Of a stretch of DNA of 64,000 bases, positions 53,801-61,799 are shown one piece after another; position 1 is the first letter of the stretch; each line of letters starts with the position of its first letter. The stretch is taken from the NCBI RefSeq assembly GCF_014191355.1, contig NZ_JACHWM010000008.1, positions 182,292-246,291 of the forward strand, given 5' to 3'. Below the pieces are notes generated by a model. That model saw only the letters and a list, made by a program, of their open reading frames with translations, did no database searches and had not been told where the DNA came from. The position numbers and the translations under genes were made by a program. Source of the DNA: Methylobacterium sp. R2-1 (GTDB lineage: Bacteria > Pseudomonadota > Alphaproteobacteria > Rhizobiales > Beijerinckiaceae).

Positions 53801-55345
53801 CGCTTCGTCGAGTTGGGCAAGCGCGACTACGTCGCCAACACCCATATCGGACTTCGGCCCTTCCGCCGGAACCTCTCCTACTTCGGCGTCGATCTCGATC
53901 AGGTGCTTCAGCACCAGGGCGAGGACGGAGCGCGGATGTTCCGCGAGGTGATGGCGCTCTTCGCGGAAGGGGGCCTGCGTCCCCTACCCTACCAACCCTT
54001 CGCCGCCGACGAGACGTCGGATGCCTTCCGCCTCATGCAGCAATCGGGGCATGTCGGTAAGATCGTCGTCACGCCGCCCGCGCCCGGCTCGGTCGCGCGG
54101 GTCCAGCGCAACCCCTTCACGGTCTCCGAGAAGGGCATCCACCTGGTCACCGGCGGTCTCGGCGGCTTCGGTATCGAGGCGGCGCGCTGGCTGGCCGATC
54201 GCGGGGCCAAGCGCATCATGCTCGTCGGCCGCTCAGGCAAGCCGAACGAGGAAGGCCGTGCAGTCATCGCGGATCTCACCAAGCAAGGTGTGAGGGTCGA
54301 GATCAAGGCCTGCGACATCACCAGCCGCCGGGCAGTCGAGTCGCTGATCGACGGGATCGAGACCCGGGGCGAGCGGCTCGCGGGCGTGATCCACGGCGCC
54401 ATGGTGCTGCAGGACGGTCTGATCTCGGCGATCGAGCCGGAGACCCTGGAGGCGGTGATCGCGCCGAAGGTGATCGGCGCGGGGCATCTCGATGCCGCGA
54501 CCCGTGGCCGGAAGCTCGACTACTTCGTGCTGTTCTCCTCGGCCACGACCTTCATCGGCAATCCCGGCCAGGGCTCCTATGTTGCCGCCAACGGCTTCAT
54601 GGAGGGGCTGGCCCGCCAGCGCCGTCGACTCGGCCTGCCGGCGCTTGCGGTCGCCTGGGGCGCCATCGGCGATGTCGGTGTGCTCGCCCGCAACAAGGCG
54701 GTGATGGAGACGCTGTCTTCCCGCGTCGGCGTGACGCCGATGGAGGCCCGCCTCTGCCTCGACCTCATGGCCGAAGCGCTGGAAGGCCAGACCAGCGCGA
54801 GCGACGAGGGCGTGATCGCCATCGCCGCGATGCACTGGGGCAAGGCGCGCGAACGCCTCGCCACCCTGCGCTCGCCGAGCTACGCCAGCCTCGGCGGTGA
54901 CCAGCAGGCGGAATCCGGCGCGGTCGCGGCGATCAATATCGGTGCGCTGCTGCGGTCCACGGACATCGACGCGGTTCGCAAGACCGTGGCCGACGCCATC
55001 GTCGAGGATATCGCCCGCATCCTGCGCCTGCCGAAGGACGACATCAGCCGCGTGCGGCAACTCTCGGAGATCGGCCTCGATTCGCTGATGGGCGTCGAGT
55101 TAGGGGCGAGCCTTCAGGAGCGCTTCGCCCTCGATGCGCCGCCGGCCGGCATCTCGTCGGGGCTCACGGTGAATGAACTCACCGAAACCCTGATCCAGGC
55201 GGTGGCGACGCCGGTGGACGAGGCCGCGGGCGTGACTCTGAGCCTTGCGACCAAGCATGTCGGCGATCTCGACGCCGCCACGCTCACGCCGTTCAACGAG
55301 CTCGTCGAGCAGAACGTCTCGGACATCAAAGAGATCTTGCAATGA
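47840..55345 (+). CDS. Highly reducing type I polyketide synthase
   Basis: A 2501-residue single-module synthase that builds a saturated carbon chain. Order: ketosynthase (37-460) with Cys208, His343 and His381; acyltransferase (~558-850) with GHSVGE (Ser653) and a YPFH specificity segment closer to malonyl than methylmalonyl types; dehydratase (~920-1200) with His952 in DHRIDGQVILP and Asp1111; a methyltransferase-like block (~1215-1560) whose SAM motif is degenerate (ILQVGFGPLS); a structural pseudo-KR (~1565-1755); enoylreductase (~1760-2080) with HGGAGGVGLAAL; ketoreductase (~2095-2300) with GGLGGFG and Tyr2247; carrier protein with Ser2415 in IGLDSLMG. All reducing domains look active, so iterative use giving a long alkyl chain is likely. 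No thioesterase: release is probably by the next gene. Start ATG 47840 or GTG 47939. Confidence 0.93.
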   Translation: MGKPRFHETFAVRAKRPRRTDPRSLLHERKRIDVTHRKNIAIVGRACRLPGAQNVEGLWQLLTEARCAVSSIPEDRWSLPAFGHPRAQERGKSYTWAAGVLDDIWSFDPGVFGISPREAEQMDPQQRMLLELTWEAFEDAGLRPSAVAGSHIGVFVGASALDYGNLRILDPSSGDAYAATGNTLSIISNRISYIYDLKGPSFTLDTACSSSLVALNAAIAAIEAGQVDTAVVAGANILASPFNFISFSNAQMLSRTGLCQAFSSSADGYVRAEGGVVLILQSAEAAARSGRAVRGVIAASGVNSDGRTTGISLPSGHAQGALLEQVYREAEIDLDRIAFVEAHGTGTPVGDPIEAGAIGSKLGKPRRAPLPIGSIKTNIGHTEPVSGLAGLLKASLALENDLLPPSLHAAELNPEIPFETLKLAVNRAPLALARTKVERFAGVNSFGFGGTNAHVVLTDPAPVAAANDAGRAPEILLLSAQSRAALNDLALDYAARLDGAAPEEAARVAAAAFHRRERLSTRLALPIAPGTDVPATLRALAEGEESEAAVVGTAVERQAEVAFVYSGNGSQWVGMGREAYEESATFRARFDQTDKLFGKLSGWSLKEAMFAEDLDARLSLTRVSQPLIFAIQSASTAALRAKGLAPRTVLGHSVGEIAAAEAAGILSLEQAVRVIFFRSKHQESTRGFGTMAVLLGPVEEMEAFLADYPTLDIAAYNSPKAITVAGPEADIEAAMKALARKRRRGRKLDLEYPFHGRLMDPTERPLLRDLDGLKASAGHTAMVSTVTGTVLPGDRFGAGYWWRNIREPVRFCEALQEATRQGVRVFVEVGPRATLLPHIGDAIEPLAIEIASVGVMHRKPVGGDPIAKAVAAALVAGAAVDEARLFGADPAGIIALPLYPWQRRPFRLAETTEGAGAAPRPYHPLAGTRLAPDGLEWHGHLDAALVPELDDHRIDGQVILPGAAFVEMALHVARQALRTESVTLSDVEILSPMVFAEDSLREVLVRLSGSGNQIQILSRPRLTPTPWQLHASAKIIEGDFPTPARRDLAIPAEHAISGEGLYRRALASGLGFGENFRQVAASARIDETTIVSELIPAEADARYGLVPARLDSCFHGLILLFAELMGEGATKAYVPVRFGEVRLLRPGAAIARAEIRTRRCNERSILADFTLTDAEGEVIATIREGRFQALRARSGSDLDAYAITQGVERATEPTALPLERRPSVAERLRPSLAAVTAPDTADLGPGHLLLEGWATALAYRLAEGLSEKGKVVLDRRLPETLHAWATNALYALESSGLATLEKGVWRLRRDVTLPAPEETMRWIAADHPELAAELVLLADTTALVGRIVAGEAVSAASLPPAALDAFHLRGATARAAAEVVARIVAEARERLPSDRALRILQVGFGPLSARAAMLAREVDARLTVLETDRRLAERARLALPGSVTVTEAADALPAAAFDIVLASDVLHRSDKALPGQLAAALASGGLLVAVEPGASLFRDLVFGLAPDWFEDTVAGMPISRLDDVTGWQRRLSASGLVRVSADRAASANGDDLLLVAEAPVRSAVGHGQSFAFVVGSDDDFGAETASSLATLLVASGVHVSIILDSEQSLRELERETPDTVVFLAGAFAGEGEAATRLRDRCLSLKRCAEYLGSRQTRLWVIAPGATRDSGGEAAAVEAGVWAFSRTLANETATLDVRRIDLAPTLSSKDAAERLRALILSGTDETEIVLDADATRVVRFHPGRAATTAGEAAPAARLERSNTGGLNEMVWGPAERAAPGPGEVEIAVAATGLNFRDVLWALSMLPEEILEDGFAGPRLGLEVSGRVTAIGAGVVDFTVGDSVVAFAQSGFATHVVVPEMVVAPMPAGLDPAAAATVPVAFLTAYYALCTCARLRKGEWLLVHGGAGGVGLAALQIAKWKGARVIATAGSREKRALVAALGAEHVLDSRSLAFVDDVRHITGDGVDVVLNSLFGEMMERSLNCLRPFGRFVELGKRDYVANTHIGLRPFRRNLSYFGVDLDQVLQHQGEDGARMFREVMALFAEGGLRPLPYQPFAADETSDAFRLMQQSGHVGKIVVTPPAPGSVARVQRNPFTVSEKGIHLVTGGLGGFGIEAARWLADRGAKRIMLVGRSGKPNEEGRAVIADLTKQGVRVEIKACDITSRRAVESLIDGIETRGERLAGVIHGAMVLQDGLISAIEPETLEAVIAPKVIGAGHLDAATRGRKLDYFVLFSSATTFIGNPGQGSYVAANGFMEGLARQRRRLGLPALAVAWGAIGDVGVLARNKAVMETLSSRVGVTPMEARLCLDLMAEALEGQTSASDEGVIAIAAMHWGKARERLATLRSPSYASLGGDQQAESGAVAAINIGALLRSTDIDAVRKTVADAIVEDIARILRLPKDDISRVRQLSEIGLDSLMGVELGASLQERFALDAPPAGISSGLTVNELTETLIQAVATPVDEAAGVTLSLATKHVGDLDAATLTPFNELVEQNVSDIKEILQ

Positions 55346-56712
55346 CCCAGCCGTCACGCCCGCAGGACGGCCGGGCCGCGCTCGCGAGCTTCGTCACCAA
55401 CCGGCTCGGCCGCACCAACGCGCGGCCAGCCCCCGTCGAGACCAAGGCGCCGCCGACAGACGAGTCAGCCCAGGATTTCGAGAAGCTGACCGGCTACCGC
55501 GAGCTGCGCCTGCAGCGCTCGGCCGCCGACCTCATCGGTCTCGGCAACCCGTTCTTCCGAGTGCACGAGACCCGCGCGGGTGCGAACACGCGCATCGAGG
55601 GCCAAGCCTATTCCAACTACTCGTCCTACGATTACCTCGGCCTCAACGGGCACCCGGCGGTGAGCGGGGCCGCGCGCAAGGCGATCGAGGCGTTCGGCAC
55701 CTCGGCCTCGGCGAGCCGGATCGTGGCGGGCGAGCGGCCCGGGCACCTCAAGCTGGAGCGGGCGCTCGCCGCCCATTACGGCACGGACGGCTGTGTCATC
55801 ATGGTGAGCGGCCACGCCACCAACGTCACCGCCATCGGCGCCATGCTGGAGGCGCCGGACGTGATCTTTCACGACGCGCTGATCCATAACAGCGTGGTGA
55901 CGGGCGCCCAGCTCTCCGGCGCCCAGCGCCGCTCCTTCGCCCACAACGACCCCGCCGCCCTGGAAAAACTCCTGGAGGCGACCCGGCACGAGCACCGCCG
56001 CGCGCTGATCGTGGTCGAGGGCCTCTACAGCATGGACGGCGACGCGCCGGATCTGGCCGCCTTCGTCGAGCTGAAGCGCCGCTACGATTGCTGGCTGATG
56101 GTGGACGATGCCCACGGTCTCGGCGTGCTGGGCCGTACCGGCGCGGGCCTGCACGAGCATTGCGGGGTCGAGGCGTCGGACGTCGACATCTGGATGGGGA
56201 CGCTCTCGAAGACGCTGTCCTCCTGCGGCGGCTACATCTGCGGTCCCTCGGCGCTGATCGAATACCTGAAATGTACTGCGGGCGGTTTCGTCTACAGCGT
56301 CGGCATGTCGCCGCCGCTCGCCGCCGCGGCTGAAGCCGCGCTCTCGGTGATGCAGGCCGAGCCAGAGCGGGTGGAGCGCCTGCGCCGCAACGGGAACCAG
56401 TTCCTGGCGCTCGCCAAGAAGCACGGGTTGAATACCGGTTCGAGCCTCGGTCTTGCGGTGATCCCGATCATCGTCGGCGATTCGCTGAAAGCCGTGACGC
56501 TGTCCGACCGGCTGTTCAAGCGCGGCATCAACGTGCAGCCGATCATCCACCCGGCGGTGCCGGAGCGCTCCTCGCGCCTGCGCTTCTTCATGACCTCCGA
56601 GCACACGCCGGAGCAGATCGCGCAGACGGTGGCCACCGTGGCGGAAGAGCTGTCCGCCCTTGAGACCGGCGCGACGCTGATCGAGCAGTTGATGGCCCGC
56701 CGGGGGGCGTGA
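55342..56712 (+). CDS. PKS-linked alpha-oxoamine synthase
   Basis: A 456-residue PLP enzyme of the serine palmitoyltransferase / KBL / AONS family, which condense an acyl thioester with an amino acid, with decarboxylation, to an aminoketone. Cofactor residues are intact: VDDAHGLGVLG (Asp255, His258) and GTLSKTLSSCGG (Lys290); NYSSYDYLGLNGHP and EGLYSMDGD are family blocks. The first ~50 residues are extra. Its ATG overlaps the PKS stop (ATGA), so the two proteins are made together and the acyl chain on the PKS carrier is the obvious substrate. The amino acid is unknown (serine, alanine or glycine are candidates). Not likely bioF: no other biotin genes are near. Confidence 0.88.
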   Translation: MTQPSRPQDGRAALASFVTNRLGRTNARPAPVETKAPPTDESAQDFEKLTGYRELRLQRSAADLIGLGNPFFRVHETRAGANTRIEGQAYSNYSSYDYLGLNGHPAVSGAARKAIEAFGTSASASRIVAGERPGHLKLERALAAHYGTDGCVIMVSGHATNVTAIGAMLEAPDVIFHDALIHNSVVTGAQLSGAQRRSFAHNDPAALEKLLEATRHEHRRALIVVEGLYSMDGDAPDLAAFVELKRRYDCWLMVDDAHGLGVLGRTGAGLHEHCGVEASDVDIWMGTLSKTLSSCGGYICGPSALIEYLKCTAGGFVYSVGMSPPLAAAAEAALSVMQAEPERVERLRRNGNQFLALAKKHGLNTGSSLGLAVIPIIVGDSLKAVTLSDRLFKRGINVQPIIHPAVPERSSRLRFFMTSEHTPEQIAQTVATVAEELSALETGATLIEQLMARRGA

Positions 56713-56805
56713 GCTTTTCGCATGTCCCATCCATCCCCTCATCCGGAGATGCCGACGCGAAGCGGGCACCTCCGGATGCGGTCGAGACCGGGATTGCTCT
56801 TGGTG

Positions 56806-57474
56806 TCAGCGCCCGGCCAGCCAGATCACGTGCCGGGCCCCGCGCTTGCCCCGCGCTCGAGTCGCCACCTCCTCGACCGCAAAACCCGCCTGCCCGAGCC
56901 GCCGCGTGAAGGCCGCGTCGGGATGGGCTGACCAGACCGCCAGCACGCCGCGGGCACGGAGCGCCGCGCGGGCGGCGCCGAGACCGGCTGCGTCGTAAAG
57001 CCGGTCGTTCGCCGTGCGGGTGAGGCCGTCGGGACCGTTATCCACGTCGAGCAAGATCGCATCCCAGGCATCCGGCCGCTCGCGGATCACGGCGGCGACA
57101 TCGGCCTCGCGGATCGTCACTCGAGGATCGTCGAGGCTGGGGCCGGTCAGCTCCGCCATCGGCCCGCGCGCCCAGACCAGCACTGCCGGCACGATCTCGG
57201 CGACCGTGATCTGCGCCTTTGCAGGCAGGCAGCCCAGCGCGGCACGCAAGGTGAAGCCCATGCCGTAGCCGCCGATCAGCACCCGCGGTGCCGTCACACC
57301 CGCGATCCGCTCGGCCGAGAGCCGCGCCAGCGCCTCCTCGGAGCCGCTCAGACGGCTGTTCATCAATTCGTTGCGGTCGAGCTGAATCGAGAACTCGGTG
57401 CCGCGGCGCATCAGGCGCAACGTGCCCGCCTCGCCAGGGATCAAAGCGGTGTCGAGATGCTCCCAGGGGATCAA
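56806..57474 (-). CDS. Spermidine-synthase-like methyltransferase-fold protein
   Basis: A 222-residue cytoplasmic protein. The central Rossmann part has VLIGGYGMGFTLRAALGCLP, the spermine/spermidine-synthase form of the nucleotide loop (GGxGxG variant), VAEIVPAVLVWARG and DAILLDVDNGPDGLTRTAND, where DVDNGPD replaces the usual DxxDP. The N-terminal beta part is short. Bacterial proteins of this type are often not polyamine enzymes but orphan methyltransferase-fold proteins; I cannot name the substrate. Lies between the PKS locus and shc, convergent with the oxoamine synthase gene and downstream of shc on the same strand, separated by a terminator. Confidence 0.8.
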   Translation of the reverse strand: MIPWEHLDTALIPGEAGTLRLMRRGTEFSIQLDRNELMNSRLSGSEEALARLSAERIAGVTAPRVLIGGYGMGFTLRAALGCLPAKAQITVAEIVPAVLVWARGPMAELTGPSLDDPRVTIREADVAAVIRERPDAWDAILLDVDNGPDGLTRTANDRLYDAAGLGAARAALRARGVLAVWSAHPDAAFTRRLGQAGFAVEEVATRARGKRGARHVIWLAGR

Positions 57475-57544
57475 CGGTCGTCTCGCAGGTTCATGTCAGC
57501 AAGAGCCGGCGTCGCCCGGCTCACGGTTCGGCACAAACGAAAAC

Positions 57545-57565
57545 GGCGCGGGATGCTCCCGCGCC
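57545..57565 (-). terminator. Rho-independent terminator of the hopanoid operon
   Basis: Perfect stem GGCGCGGGA-gca-TCCCGCGCC (minus strand) followed by GTTTTCGTTTG, about 35 bases after the shc stop. Confidence 0.8.
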
Positions 57566-57598
57566 GCCTCTCTCATGGGAGGACGAACGTCCCAAAGA

Positions 57599-59602
57599 TC
57601 ACATCCCGAACTGCACCTGCCGGCTGTTGCCGCGCTTCAGGTTGCGGAAGCGGGCCATGGCCCAGAGCGGGAAGAACTTCGGGTAGCCGTGGTAGCGGAG
57701 ATAAAACACCCGCGGGAAGCCGGTTGCGGTGTAGCGCTCCTCGCTCCACAGCCCGTCCGCCCCTTGCGTGCGCACGAGGTAGTTGACGCCGCGGGCCACC
57801 GCCGGATCGTCCACCTCGCCCGCGGCCATGAGGGCGAGCAGCGCCCAGGCCGTCTGTGAAGCGGTCGAGTAGCCCGGCTCGAATTCGGGGTTGAGCTTGT
57901 AGGATGAGGCATCCTCACCCCAGCCGCCATCCGGGTTCTGGATGCGGATGAGCCACGCCACCGCCTTGCGGATCTCCGGGCTCTGCGGATCGACGCCGGC
58001 GGCATTGAGCGCGCAGAGCACCGACCATGTGCCGTAGATGAAGTTCATGCCCCAGCGGCCGTACCAGCTCCCGTCCTTCTCTTGGTCGTTGAGCAGGTAG
58101 GTCACGCCCCGGTCGAGCGCCCTGCTGGTCTCGCGGGTCTCGCCAAGCTGCGACAGCATCGAGACGACGCGGGCGGTCACGTCCGCGGTCGGCGGGTCGA
58201 GCAGCGCGCCGTGGTCCGAGAACGGGATGTGGTTGAGGTAGTGGTGGTTGTTGTCGGCATCGAACGCCGCCCAGCCGCCATCGGCGCTCTGCAGGCCCTC
58301 GACCCACTCGCGGGCGCGAGCGATGGAGGTCGAGTAATCCGGCATGCCGCTTACCAGCCCATGCTGACGCTGAGCGCGGTCCATCGCCATCACCACGACG
58401 GCGGTGTCGTCGAGATCGGGATAGTGCGGGTTGGCGTACTGGAAGGCCCAGCCGCCCGGACGCACGTTCGGCTTGGTCTCCGCCCAGTCGCCCTTGATGT
58501 CGAGGATCTGGAGCGGCTTGAGCCAATCGAGCCCGGCGCGGGCATTGGCCTCGGCCTGAGCGCCGCCAGCTTCGAGCATGGCGTGGCTGTTGAGCGCCGT
58601 ATCCCAGACCGGCGAGAGGCAAGGCTGGACGTAGGCCTCGTCGTCCTTCTCGGCGACGAGCTTCTCGATGGCTTCCAGCGCGATCTTCACCTGCGGGTGG
58701 TCGCTCGGGTAGCCCAGCACTTCGTACATCAGCACCGAGTTGACCATCGACGGGAAGATGGCGCCGAGCCCGTCCTCGCCGTTCAGGCGCTCGGAGACCC
58801 AGGCCACCGCCTTGTCGATGGCGCGCTGGCGCGGCACCTTCGGGAAGTGGTCCTGCGTCTTCTGCAGCACGCGGTCGATGGCGCCGAAGATCGGCGTCCA
58901 CGGCCAAGTGGCATGGGGCGAACCCGGCCAGGTCCGCACCGAATCGGGCGGGGTCACGAACAATTCGGCCACGCCGACGCCACGCGGGTTCTTCGCCCGC
59001 GGCTTCTTGGCCTGGATCACGAACAGCGGCACCATGGTGCAGCGAGCCCAGTAGGACACCTTGTCGAGGTGGAACGGGAACCACTTCGGCAGGTGCATCA
59101 CCTCCACCGGCATCACCGGAACGGCCGTCCACGGCACCTCGCCGTAGAGGGCGAGCAGGATGCGGGTGAAGACGTTGGCGTTGGCGGCACCGCCGCGCTG
59201 GAGGATCGCCTTCCGGGCCGCGCGCATATGCGCCGCCTCGATGTCGTCGCCGATCATCTTGAGGGCGAAATAGGCCTTCACCGACGCGCTCATGTCGAAC
59301 GGGCCGTCGTGGACCAGCGCCCAGCCGCCATGCACCTTCGACTGCGTGCGACGCAGGTAGTTGCCGATCTTGGCTTCCAGCCCCGGCCGCGGCTCGGTCC
59401 CGCGGAACTGGTGAAACAGGATGTACTCGGAGGGGATGGTCGCATCCGCCTCCAATTCGAAGCAGATATGGCCGTCCGCCTGGGTCATCTCGGTGAGCGC
59501 GCGGGTGGCGCTCTGAACGCCACGCTCCACGTCGTCGAGGGACACGTCGCGGGTCTTGGGACGCTGCAGCGTCTCGACCTTGCTCGCGGCCGCCTCACGC
59601 AT
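57599..59602 (-). CDS. shc: Squalene-hopene cyclase
   Basis: Cyclises squalene to hopene and hopanol, the key step of hopanoid synthesis, as a monotopic membrane enzyme. From the ATG at 59602 it has 667 residues, the family length. The catalytic DXDD motif is in YPDLDDTAVV (Asp396, Asp398, Asp399), and several QW repeats are visible, for example EWVEGLQSADGGWAAFD, DQEKDGSWYGRWG, IQNPDGGWGEDASS and QGADGLWSEERYTATGFPRV. An upstream ATG at 59641 would add 13 residues; the one at 59602 has the better placed AAGGA. Last gene of the hpn operon, ending in a clear terminator. Confidence 0.97.
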   Translation of the reverse strand: MREAAASKVETLQRPKTRDVSLDDVERGVQSATRALTEMTQADGHICFELEADATIPSEYILFHQFRGTEPRPGLEAKIGNYLRRTQSKVHGGWALVHDGPFDMSASVKAYFALKMIGDDIEAAHMRAARKAILQRGGAANANVFTRILLALYGEVPWTAVPVMPVEVMHLPKWFPFHLDKVSYWARCTMVPLFVIQAKKPRAKNPRGVGVAELFVTPPDSVRTWPGSPHATWPWTPIFGAIDRVLQKTQDHFPKVPRQRAIDKAVAWVSERLNGEDGLGAIFPSMVNSVLMYEVLGYPSDHPQVKIALEAIEKLVAEKDDEAYVQPCLSPVWDTALNSHAMLEAGGAQAEANARAGLDWLKPLQILDIKGDWAETKPNVRPGGWAFQYANPHYPDLDDTAVVVMAMDRAQRQHGLVSGMPDYSTSIARAREWVEGLQSADGGWAAFDADNNHHYLNHIPFSDHGALLDPPTADVTARVVSMLSQLGETRETSRALDRGVTYLLNDQEKDGSWYGRWGMNFIYGTWSVLCALNAAGVDPQSPEIRKAVAWLIRIQNPDGGWGEDASSYKLNPEFEPGYSTASQTAWALLALMAAGEVDDPAVARGVNYLVRTQGADGLWSEERYTATGFPRVFYLRYHGYPKFFPLWAMARFRNLKRGNSRQVQFGM

Positions 59603-59646
59603 CGTCCTTGCCTCGCTCGACTGTCTCGATGCCGTTGTCATATCCT

Positions 59647-60948
59647 TCAAGCGACTCCCTGTGCCTGTGCCCGTCCGCACATGCCGGTGCGGAAAAGGGC
59701 TTGCGCGGCATTCGTGCCGGATCGGATCGCGCCCTCGATGGTCGAGGGCAGCCCCGTCTCCGTCCAATCACCGGCCAGAACCAGATTTCGGTAGCGCGTC
59801 GCCGCGCCGGGGCGGCGCGCGGCCTCAGCGGGCGTCGCCGCAAAGGTCGCCCGCTTCTCCTTGACGATCTGCCAGCTCGGCAATTCCCGTGCAAGTCCGT
59901 TCAATTCCGCGATCTCAACCCAGATCCGGCGCGCAAGATCCTCGCGGCCGTCCTCCAACAGGCGGTCGGCTCCGCTGATGGTGACTGAAAAGCGATCCGG
60001 ATAGGCGAACAACCACTCCGTCAGGCCGCCGACGACGCCGAGCATCAGCGGCGCATTCTCCGGTGGGCGCACGGCGAAATGCGCGTTGACGATCGAGCGG
60101 AATTCCAGTGGCGCCGGTGTCCCGGGCAGCAGTTCCGACGTCACCCACGGCGGCAGGGCCAGAACCACGGCGTCGTCCGGCCCGAGCAGGCTCGGCTCGT
60201 CGGTGAAGTCGAGTCGCTCGATGCGGCCCTGCCCGAGGGTCAGAGCCCGCAGACGCCGGCCGTAACGGATCTCGGCACCGCAGCTTTCGAGATAGCGCAG
60301 GGCCGGATCGACGAAGGCGGTGGACAAACCCTGGACCGCGATGAGCGGCCGGCAGGCGCGCCCGCCCGCTCCCAGCGTCTCGCGCAGGATGGTGGCGGCG
60401 AGCCCGACATCGCTCTCGCGCGGATCGGTGTTGAGGGCGGCGAGCAAGACCGGATGCCAGAGCCGCTCGTAGAGCGGTCCCTCGCAGGACATCCGCTCGC
60501 CGATCGTGCCGCTCTTGCCCGGCTTGTTGCCGGAGGCCGCCATCATCAGGGACACCGGTGCGAGATAGTCGCGCGCACGGGTTCCCGGCACGCGGCGGCT
60601 CGCTCGCAGCACCCACCAGGGCAGGCGGCCCTCGTTGGGGCGCAGGGCCCAGCGCTCGCCGGTGCGGATGTCGGCAAAGTGGAAGACCGCCTCATCGGGA
60701 CCGGTCAGGGCGTCGTCCGGCGCTCCGATCAGCCGCAGGAAGTCGAGGGACGAGCGGTTGCCCGATAGGAGCAGGTGGTTGCCGTTGTCGATGGTGAGCC
60801 CGAGCGACGGGTCGAAATAGGAGCGGCAGCGCCCGCCCGCCTGCTTGGCAGCCTCGTGCAGCACGACGCGGCTGCCCGCTTCCGCCAGTGAGGCAGCCGC
60901 CGAGAGGCCGGCGAGTCCTGCGCCGACGACGTGAACCGTACCCGTCAT
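59647..60948 (-). CDS. hpnE: Hydroxysqualene dehydroxylase
   Basis: FAD-dependent amine-oxidase-fold enzyme that reduces hydroxysqualene to squalene, the last of the three HpnCDE steps. The 433-residue product has the FAD site TVHVVGAGLAGLSAAASLAE, GGRCRSYFD, a middle part with ERLWHPVLLAALNTDP, VQGLSTAFVDPALRYLESCG and the C-terminal FAD block LVLAGDWTETGLPSTIEGAI. The ATG at 60948 overlaps the hpnD stop by one base. It follows hpnD and precedes shc, the usual gene set. Confidence 0.95.
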   Translation of the reverse strand: MTGTVHVVGAGLAGLSAAASLAEAGSRVVLHEAAKQAGGRCRSYFDPSLGLTIDNGNHLLLSGNRSSLDFLRLIGAPDDALTGPDEAVFHFADIRTGERWALRPNEGRLPWWVLRASRRVPGTRARDYLAPVSLMMAASGNKPGKSGTIGERMSCEGPLYERLWHPVLLAALNTDPRESDVGLAATILRETLGAGGRACRPLIAVQGLSTAFVDPALRYLESCGAEIRYGRRLRALTLGQGRIERLDFTDEPSLLGPDDAVVLALPPWVTSELLPGTPAPLEFRSIVNAHFAVRPPENAPLMLGVVGGLTEWLFAYPDRFSVTISGADRLLEDGREDLARRIWVEIAELNGLARELPSWQIVKEKRATFAATPAEAARRPGAATRYRNLVLAGDWTETGLPSTIEGAIRSGTNAAQALFRTGMCGRAQAQGVA

Positions 60949-61799
60949 CAGAAAATCCCGTGACGCAGGGCGACGAGAAGGAGGGAGAGCTTGCCGGGCT
61001 TCACCCGCTCCCGCGGGGCCGCCCAGCCGCGCTTCACGACGGCATCGAGGTAGAGCCGGTAGGCCGCCGCCATCAGGCGGGCCGCCTTGGTCGTCTGCCG
61101 TGGGCTGCGTTCGATGATCGCCCAGGTCTGGCGGTAATGCTCTTCCGCCTCCGCAGCGACCGCGGCGCAGACCTCTCCGAGACGCGGATGCGCCAGGGCG
61201 CTCTGCGGCGTCGGGGCCATCAGGCCGATCTTGTGGAACTTCTCCATCGGCAGGTAGAGGCGTCCGCGCGTCGCGTCCTCGTCGATGTCGCGCAGGATGT
61301 TGGTGAGTTGCAGCGCGCGGCCCTGGTGCCACGCCAGCCGGATGCCGTCCTGCTCCGGCATGCCGAAGATGCGGACAGACAGCCGCCCGACGGCGCTGGC
61401 CACCCGGTCGCAGTAGAGATCGAGCTTGGCCTCGGAGGGCGCGACGATGTCCTCCTCCGCGTCCATCGCCATGCCGTCGATCACGGCCTGGAAATCCTCG
61501 CGCTTGAGGTCGAATCGGCGCATCGGCTGTTCCAGCGGCTTCACCCGCGGCGGCGGGTTGCCGGCGTAGAGCGCATCGATATCGGCCCGCCAGCGGTCAA
61601 GTTCGGCCGCGCGGACCTCGCGCGGGCCGCCATCGTCGGCAACGTCGTCGACCGAGCGGCAGAAGGCGTAGACGGCGTACATCGCCTCGCGTCGCTCCTT
61701 CGGGAGCAGGCGCATCGCCGTGTAGAAGGACGAGCCGGCGGCCGGCAGGGCGGGCGCTTCCGGGGTCTCGCCCGGCATCGGGCTAGCAGTGGCGCTCAT
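60948..61799 (-). CDS. hpnD: Presqualene diphosphate synthase
   Basis: Condenses two farnesyl diphosphates to presqualene diphosphate. The 283-residue product is of the squalene/phytoene-synthase fold with the first aspartate motif FCRSVDDVADD, the second region LTNILRDIDEDATRGRLYLP, and the substrate tyrosine/arginine block SSFYTAMRLLPKERREAMYA. The second motif is the full HpnD/CrtB type, which separates it from HpnC. The ATG at 61799 overlaps the hpnC stop (ATGA). Confidence 0.95.
   Translation of the reverse strand: MSATASPMPGETPEAPALPAAGSSFYTAMRLLPKERREAMYAVYAFCRSVDDVADDGGPREVRAAELDRWRADIDALYAGNPPPRVKPLEQPMRRFDLKREDFQAVIDGMAMDAEEDIVAPSEAKLDLYCDRVASAVGRLSVRIFGMPEQDGIRLAWHQGRALQLTNILRDIDEDATRGRLYLPMEKFHKIGLMAPTPQSALAHPRLGEVCAAVAAEAEEHYRQTWAIIERSPRQTTKAARLMAAAYRLYLDAVVKRGWAAPRERVKPGKLSLLLVALRHGIF

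Noticed and set aside
47840..55345. Polyunsaturated fatty acid synthase or heterocyst glycolipid synthase
   Set aside because: One carrier domain, one KS and a full DH-ER-KR set in HR-PKS order; no tandem ACPs or chain-length-factor domain.
55342..56712. Biotin synthesis gene bioF
   Set aside because: The gene overlaps a PKS gene and no bioA/B/D is near; the family fold alone does not indicate biotin.
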